64,000 nt of DNA, taken from positions 4,082,001-4,146,000 of the forward strand of contig JADJBV010000001.1 of the NCBI GenBank assembly GCA_016703535.1, in the 5' to 3' direction. The translations under genes were made by a program, and so were the position numbers. The first letter of the stretch is position 1; every line of letters starts with the position of its first letter. This stretch comes from Deltaproteobacteria bacterium (GTDB lineage: Bacteria > Myxococcota > Kuafuiibacteriia > Kuafuiibacteriales > Kuafuiibacteriaceae). The notes below the pieces were generated by a model that searched no databases, was not told the origin of the DNA, and worked only from the letters and a program-made list of their open reading frames with translations. This document shows positions 60,074 through 64,000 of this stretch, in pieces.

Positions 60074-61693
60074 ATGGGCGTCACCGGCCCGATGGAAGCC
60101 CCAGACAAAGCGGGCGTCCCTTTTGGGCGCTACCGAATAAGGCGAAAGCTCGGACGTGGCGGGATGGGCGAGGTCTTTTTGGCCGACCAAATGGGCCCCC
60201 TCGGCCCGGTGCGCCCGGTGGCCCTGAAGCGGATGTTGCCCAGCTTGGCCGGCGACCCGGGTGCGGTCCGCAGCTTCTTGGAAGAGATGGGCACCGCGGC
60301 CCAACTCAACCACCCGAACATCGCCACCACCTACGACTTCGGTGAGACCGACGGCGTGTATTTCCTGGCGATGGAGTACGTGGACGGCTGCACCTTGGAC
60401 CGACTGCTCGAGGCCACCGGCCCGATCACGCCCGAGGCGGCGGTGGCGATCGGGTTGGCGGTGTTGGCGGCCCTGGAGGTGGCCCACGGTCGCCGAGGTG
60501 GACCGGTCGTGCACCAGGACGTCTCTCCCCACAACGTGATGATCTCCCGAGACGGACAGGTGAAGTTGCTCGACTTCGGCATCGCCCGAACCGAAGCCCA
60601 GGTGTTGGGTGGGCGCCTGCGGGCCAAGATCGCCTACGCCGCGCCGGAGCAGCTGGGGGGTGCGCCGCCGGATCGTCGCTTCGATCTGTATTCTTTGGGC
60701 GTCACGCTCTACGAAGCGTTGACCGGTGGGCGCCCCTTCGCCGGGCGTGACGCCGACGAACTCCAGGCGGCCGCCACCGCCGGGCTCTTCCCGAGGCTCA
60801 GCGAACGGCGCCCCGAGGCTCGATCCTTGGAAGGGCTGGTGGCGACGGCCCTGGCGCCCGCGCCGGCAGATCGTTTTCAAGGTGCCCCGGACTTTCGGGC
60901 CGCCCTCCTCTCCTCGGGCCTGACCGCGGCGAGCCCCGAGGTGTTGGCGACGTTGGTCGAACAGGCCGGGCTTCGGCCCCCTCCGGAGGATGACGAGATC
61001 ACCGGCACCGGCGTCGCGGCCATCGTCCGCTCCTCCCCGACCGGCGGCGAAGCGCGGGCCCCGACCACCCGGGTGTTGCCGGGGCGATCTCGCCCATACA
61101 CTTACGTCGCGGTGGCCTTCGTGTTGGGGGGCTTGGGCACCTTGTTGTGGCGCCTCCAACAGCCCGCGCCGGCGGACCCGATTCGGGCGCCCGGGCCAGC
61201 GATGGTCGTGGCCCCGGATGCAGGTCGGGGCCTGGGCGCCGTTGCCCCCACCCCCACCGGCACCGTCACGGCCGAGTGGGTCCCTGAGGCGACCAAGGTC
61301 CCCCAGTGGCTCCCGGAGCCGGCCCCGGCCCCGCGGCGGACCGTCCGGAGCACGACCAAGGATCGGCGGGCCAAGGGGCGGGCCAAGCCGGTGGTCGAGG
61401 TGGCGCCGGCCCCGCCCGCGCCTGCGACGCCCAACCCCGTCGAAGCCGCCGGTGGTCTCGGGGTGTTGGCGGTGCGGACCCGGCCTTGGGCCACGGTTGC
61501 CCTCGACGGCCAACCCCTAGGGGACGGGATCATCGTCGGCAAACCGGTCACCGCTGGCAAACACCGCCTGACCCTGACCCCCGGCGAAGGTGGTTACGAG
61601 CCCCGGACCATCGAGGTCGACATCCGACCCGGCGGGGTGACCAAGATCTTCGCGGACTTTGGGACGGGTGAGATCCGAGTCCAGGCGCCGTAG
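60074..61693 (+). CDS. Ser/Thr protein kinase with membrane helix and PEGA-like tail
   Basis: Product of 539 residues. Kinase domain 15-285: GRGGMGEVFLA loop, Lys in PVALKRM, Glu in FLEEMGTAAQLNHPN, catalytic loop HQDVSPHN instead of HRD, DFGIAR, APEQ. So it is a non-RD kinase. A membrane helix sits at YVAVAFVLGGLGTLLWRL, and a Pro-rich section leads to an external PEGA-like domain (RPWATVALDGQPLGDGIIVG). Substrate unknown; a divergent lipoprotein operon lies next to it. The ATG at 60074 is chosen; the GRYRIRRKLG that begins the kinase is about 18 residues in. Confidence 0.92.
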   Translation: MGVTGPMEAPDKAGVPFGRYRIRRKLGRGGMGEVFLADQMGPLGPVRPVALKRMLPSLAGDPGAVRSFLEEMGTAAQLNHPNIATTYDFGETDGVYFLAMEYVDGCTLDRLLEATGPITPEAAVAIGLAVLAALEVAHGRRGGPVVHQDVSPHNVMISRDGQVKLLDFGIARTEAQVLGGRLRAKIAYAAPEQLGGAPPDRRFDLYSLGVTLYEALTGGRPFAGRDADELQAAATAGLFPRLSERRPEARSLEGLVATALAPAPADRFQGAPDFRAALLSSGLTAASPEVLATLVEQAGLRPPPEDDEITGTGVAAIVRSSPTGGEARAPTTRVLPGRSRPYTYVAVAFVLGGLGTLLWRLQQPAPADPIRAPGPAMVVAPDAGRGLGAVAPTPTGTVTAEWVPEATKVPQWLPEPAPAPRRTVRSTTKDRRAKGRAKPVVEVAPAPPAPATPNPVEAAGGLGVLAVRTRPWATVALDGQPLGDGIIVGKPVTAGKHRLTLTPGEGGYEPRTIEVDIRPGGVTKIFADFGTGEIRVQAP

Positions 61694-61725
61694 CCCACAC
61701 CCTCGACGCGTGCTACTCAGCCGAC

Positions 61726-62991
61726 ATGCAAGTCCTCGCGATGGTGCTGGCGGGGGGTGAAGGTACCCGCCTGTGGCCCCTCACCGAAGAGCGCGCGAAG
61801 CCAGCGGTGCCTTTCGGCGGTCGCTACCGGATCATCGACTTTGTGCTCTCCAGCCTGGTGAATTCTGGGATTCAACACATCAAGGTCATCACCCAGTACA
61901 AGTCGGACTCCTTGCTCAAGCACCTGCTCCGAACCTGGAGTCGCTGGGCGGGTTTTGATGGCTTCGTCGATCCGGTCCCGCCGCAGATGAACCTCTCCAA
62001 GGAGTGGTACGTCGGCAGCGTCGACGCGGTGTTCCAGAACCTGAACATCATCCACGACGAAGACCCGGAGTTGGTCGCGGTGTTTGGTGGCGACCACGTC
62101 TACAAGATGGACGTGCGACAGATGATCGCCTTCCACCAAGAGAAGCGGGCCGCGTGCACCGTCGCCGCCATCCCGGTGCCGGTGGAGGAGGCCAAACGAT
62201 TCGGCTGCATCGCCATCGACGCCGACGGGCGCGTGACCGGCTTCGTCGAAAAACCGAAGATCCCGCCGGAGATCCCGGGCCGGCCCGGCTGGGCCTTGGC
62301 CTCCATGGGCAACTATCTCTTCGACCGACACACCTTGGTCAAAGAGGTCGAGGCCGACGCCAAAAACTCCGAAAGCCGCCATGACTTCGGCGCCGATCTT
62401 TTGCCCAGTCTATTCAAGAGAGCGCCGGTCTACGTCTACGACTTCTTCCAGAATCAGATCCGCGGGGAGGACGAGGCTGCCCGAGGGTATTGGGTCGACA
62501 TCGGGACCATCGAGGCCTACCACCGGGCCAGCATGGATCTGGTGAGCGTTTCGCCAGTGCTCAACCTCTACAACCACCAGTGGCCGATCCGCTCCTGGGT
62601 CGCGCCGGTGCCGCCGGCCAAGTTCGTCTTCGCCGACCAACAAACCAAACGCATCGGCATCGCCACCGACTCCATGGTCTGTGAGGGCTGCGTGATCTCC
62701 GGTGGTCACATCGAGCAGAGCATCCTCTCCCACAACGTGCGCCTCAACTCCTTCGCCCACGTCAGCCAGTCGATCCTCTTCGAAGGCGTGAACATCGGGC
62801 GCCACTGCCGGATCCGGCGGGCGATCATCGACAAGGGCGTGACCATCCCCGAGGGCACGACCATCGGCTACGACCTGGACGAAGACCGAAAGCACTGGTT
62901 CGTCTCGGACGAGGGCATCGTGGTGGTGCCAAAGTTGGGTCACCTGGCCCGGGCGCGACATGGCAGCGTGATCGATCACCACCGAACCTGA
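61726..62991 (+). CDS. glgC: Glucose-1-phosphate adenylyltransferase
   Basis: Makes ADP-glucose for glycogen from glucose-1-phosphate and ATP. 421 residues: LAGGEGTRLWPLTEERAKPA, VPFGGRYRIIDFVLSS, GTADAVFQN-type region VGSVDAVFQNLNII, FGGDHVYKMD, GFVEKPK, ASMGNYLF, and the left-handed beta-helix at the end (GCVISGGHIEQSILSHNVRL). Allosteric sites are of the bacterial type. No other glycogen genes are near; the next gene is unrecognised. Confidence 0.95.
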   Translation: MQVLAMVLAGGEGTRLWPLTEERAKPAVPFGGRYRIIDFVLSSLVNSGIQHIKVITQYKSDSLLKHLLRTWSRWAGFDGFVDPVPPQMNLSKEWYVGSVDAVFQNLNIIHDEDPELVAVFGGDHVYKMDVRQMIAFHQEKRAACTVAAIPVPVEEAKRFGCIAIDADGRVTGFVEKPKIPPEIPGRPGWALASMGNYLFDRHTLVKEVEADAKNSESRHDFGADLLPSLFKRAPVYVYDFFQNQIRGEDEAARGYWVDIGTIEAYHRASMDLVSVSPVLNLYNHQWPIRSWVAPVPPAKFVFADQQTKRIGIATDSMVCEGCVISGGHIEQSILSHNVRLNSFAHVSQSILFEGVNIGRHCRIRRAIIDKGVTIPEGTTIGYDLDEDRKHWFVSDEGIVVVPKLGHLARARHGSVIDHHRT

Positions 62992-63005
62992 TAGTCTCCC
63001 TGGCG

Positions 63006-64000
63006 GTGAAGCTCCCTCCCCAGCCGCCGCCGGTCCCCGAGCGGGAGCGGACCTTGACCCGACGAACGGTCAAAGGCGCCGCGGGCGGCATGGAGGGCGT
63101 CGACTACACTCCCGAACCCGCGTCCGGCACCGAACCCGTCCGGGCTTCGGTCGGCGCCGGCTCCAACCGGGAAGATCGAAACCGAGATCGGACCATGGCC
63201 AGCAAGGGGCCCTCGGGCTCCAAGGCCGCCGCCAAGAAGGCGGGCGAGGCCCTGACGCTGGAGGGCGCCCTGGTCCGCAACGAGTCGGAGATGATCCTCG
63301 AGGACGAGGACGCCACCACCCGGGAGACCAAAAACAAACAACGACAGCGGGTGGTCTACCGGGATCGGATGACCGTCGACAAAGACGCCCCCCAGCTGAT
63401 CCGGAAGCGCCGCTTCGAAGAGCCAGAGGAGGACGCGCCCGAGGCCAGGGAGGCCGAGCTCGACCTGGTCGACCTGGGCGCCGCGATCAGCGCGGCCGGC
63501 GATGGAGCGGTCACGGCCCGGGGCCACCTCTTCGAAGGTCAACGATCCAGGGTGGGTGATCCGAACCTCACCGATCCCGAAGACATGATCCGGGTCTTGG
63601 GGACCCCGGCGGCCTACGCCCGGCACGCCCTGCTCTTGGCCGAGTCCTTCCGCACCTTGGGCGCCACTCGAACTGAAGCGATCGGTTATTTGGGGCGGCT
63701 CTTCGTTGCGGTGGGTGATCGAGGATTTGCGCGGAACGCCCTGAAAGAGTTGGGTCCCGGCACCGGGATCATCGATCTCTATCCGCTCGAGGTGATGGCC
63801 CACCTGCTCGAGACCTATCCCGGATTTTTGCCTCGGGCTGGCTTCGGCCGCCTGTTTACGCCGGGCCGAGGCAAGACCGAAACGCTGCACCTGCGGCCCG
63901 GGGTGCCGCGGCTGTTGCGGTATTCGGCGGACCTCAAGGTGCGTGGGTTTGCGCTTTCGGGCGGTGGACGACCCGGCTACACCTTCGAGCCGGGACCTGA
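63006..64000 (+). CDS. Unrecognised protein, C-terminus beyond the window
   Basis: Frame open from GTG 63006 to the window end, about 331 residues. The first 130 residues are charged and disordered (KLPPQPPPVPERERTLTRRT; SNREDRNRDRTMASKGPSGS). From about 180 a helical region follows (RVLGTPAAYARHALLLAESF, RTEAIGYLGRLFVAVGDRGF). No family recognised. An ATG at 63090 could also serve. The high Pro, Arg and Glu content is consistent with the genes nearby. Confidence 0.65.
   Translation, partial: MKLPPQPPPVPERERTLTRRTVKGAAGGMEGVDYTPEPASGTEPVRASVGAGSNREDRNRDRTMASKGPSGSKAAAKKAGEALTLEGALVRNESEMILEDEDATTRETKNKQRQRVVYRDRMTVDKDAPQLIRKRRFEEPEEDAPEAREAELDLVDLGAAISAAGDGAVTARGHLFEGQRSRVGDPNLTDPEDMIRVLGTPAAYARHALLLAESFRTLGATRTEAIGYLGRLFVAVGDRGFARNALKELGPGTGIIDLYPLEVMAHLLETYPGFLPRAGFGRLFTPGRGKTETLHLRPGVPRLLRYSADLKVRGFALSGGGRPGYTFEPGP

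Overview
The window is 64 kb of GC-rich bacterial DNA from a Gram-negative with a complex envelope. The gene content is typical of a myxobacterium-like member of the Myxococcota or another deltaproteobacterial lineage: many short-signal lipoproteins, PEGA-repeat proteins, a Ser/Thr kinase with a C-terminal PEGA-like tail, several sigma54 activators, a DUF1501 cluster, a caspase-like protein, and a multiheme protein with CxxCH and CxxxxCH sites. No rRNA, tRNA, insertion sequence, phage gene or CRISPR array was seen. Species cannot be told from the sequence alone. Most genes sit in tightly packed operons with ATGA, GTGA or TTGA stop/start overlaps.

Layout. 1-7071 (minus): a metal-efflux operon, blaI repressor, M56 membrane protease, TolC-like channel, His-rich adaptor lipoprotein and RND pump (cut by the window edge). 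7133-11065 (minus): a four-gene chain with every junction overlapping, ArsR-rhodanese, MFS-rhodanese, a cysteine desulfurase with a TTG start, and a heme c lipoprotein. 11155-12636: an aldehyde dehydrogenase. 12726-15695: padR with a palindrome over its start codon, a 46-residue small ORF overlapping both neighbours, an MFS exporter and chrA. 15720-17828 (minus): an unrecognised 702-residue protein. 18023-27691: a long operon beginning with a MoxR ATPase and three partners that resemble the bpX/beta-propeller proteins of MoxR-vWA-propeller systems (no vWA gene is present), then Sua5, a small membrane protein, a PLD-family protein and an acyl-CoA ligase.

27875-31523: a histidine kinase, NtrC-type regulator, receiver protein and two small proteins. 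31470-32045: a wrecked GH130 glycoside phosphorylase. 32160-35530: a five-gene envelope-stress-like operon (CsbD, DUF4398, OmpA, Lmo0937-like, coiled coil) with a sigma54-type promoter, facing a sensorless sigma54 activator. 35536-40394 (minus): a DUF1501 / DUF1549-like / lipoprotein / propeller-cytochrome operon. 40517-43834: an orphan Xre protein, a lipoprotein peroxiredoxin, an array of 81-bp tandem repeats, icd, and a GNAT enzyme. 43846-46816 (minus): ECF sigma factor, anti-sigma and caspase-like protein in one operon. 46883-50197: three surface lipoproteins, one a multiheme protein. 50280-53125: a peptidoglycan-binding/transglutaminase-like protein, a SnoaL-like protein and an AraC regulator. 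53210-54035: a decayed lipoprotein gene. 54126-60032 (minus): a PEGA/beta-barrel protein, cytochrome P460 with a Crp/Fnr regulator, a propeller lipoprotein and a TPR-like protein. 60074-64000: Ser/Thr kinase, glgC and an unrecognised partial gene.

The best candidates for something undescribed are (i) the MoxR/beta-propeller operon without vWA and coupled to Sua5, PLD and acyl-CoA ligase genes, (ii) the ArsR-rhodanese/MFS-rhodanese/cysteine desulfurase/cytochrome chain, and (iii) the M56 protease whose predicted external loop is packed with His and Cys and which sits in a metal-efflux operon.
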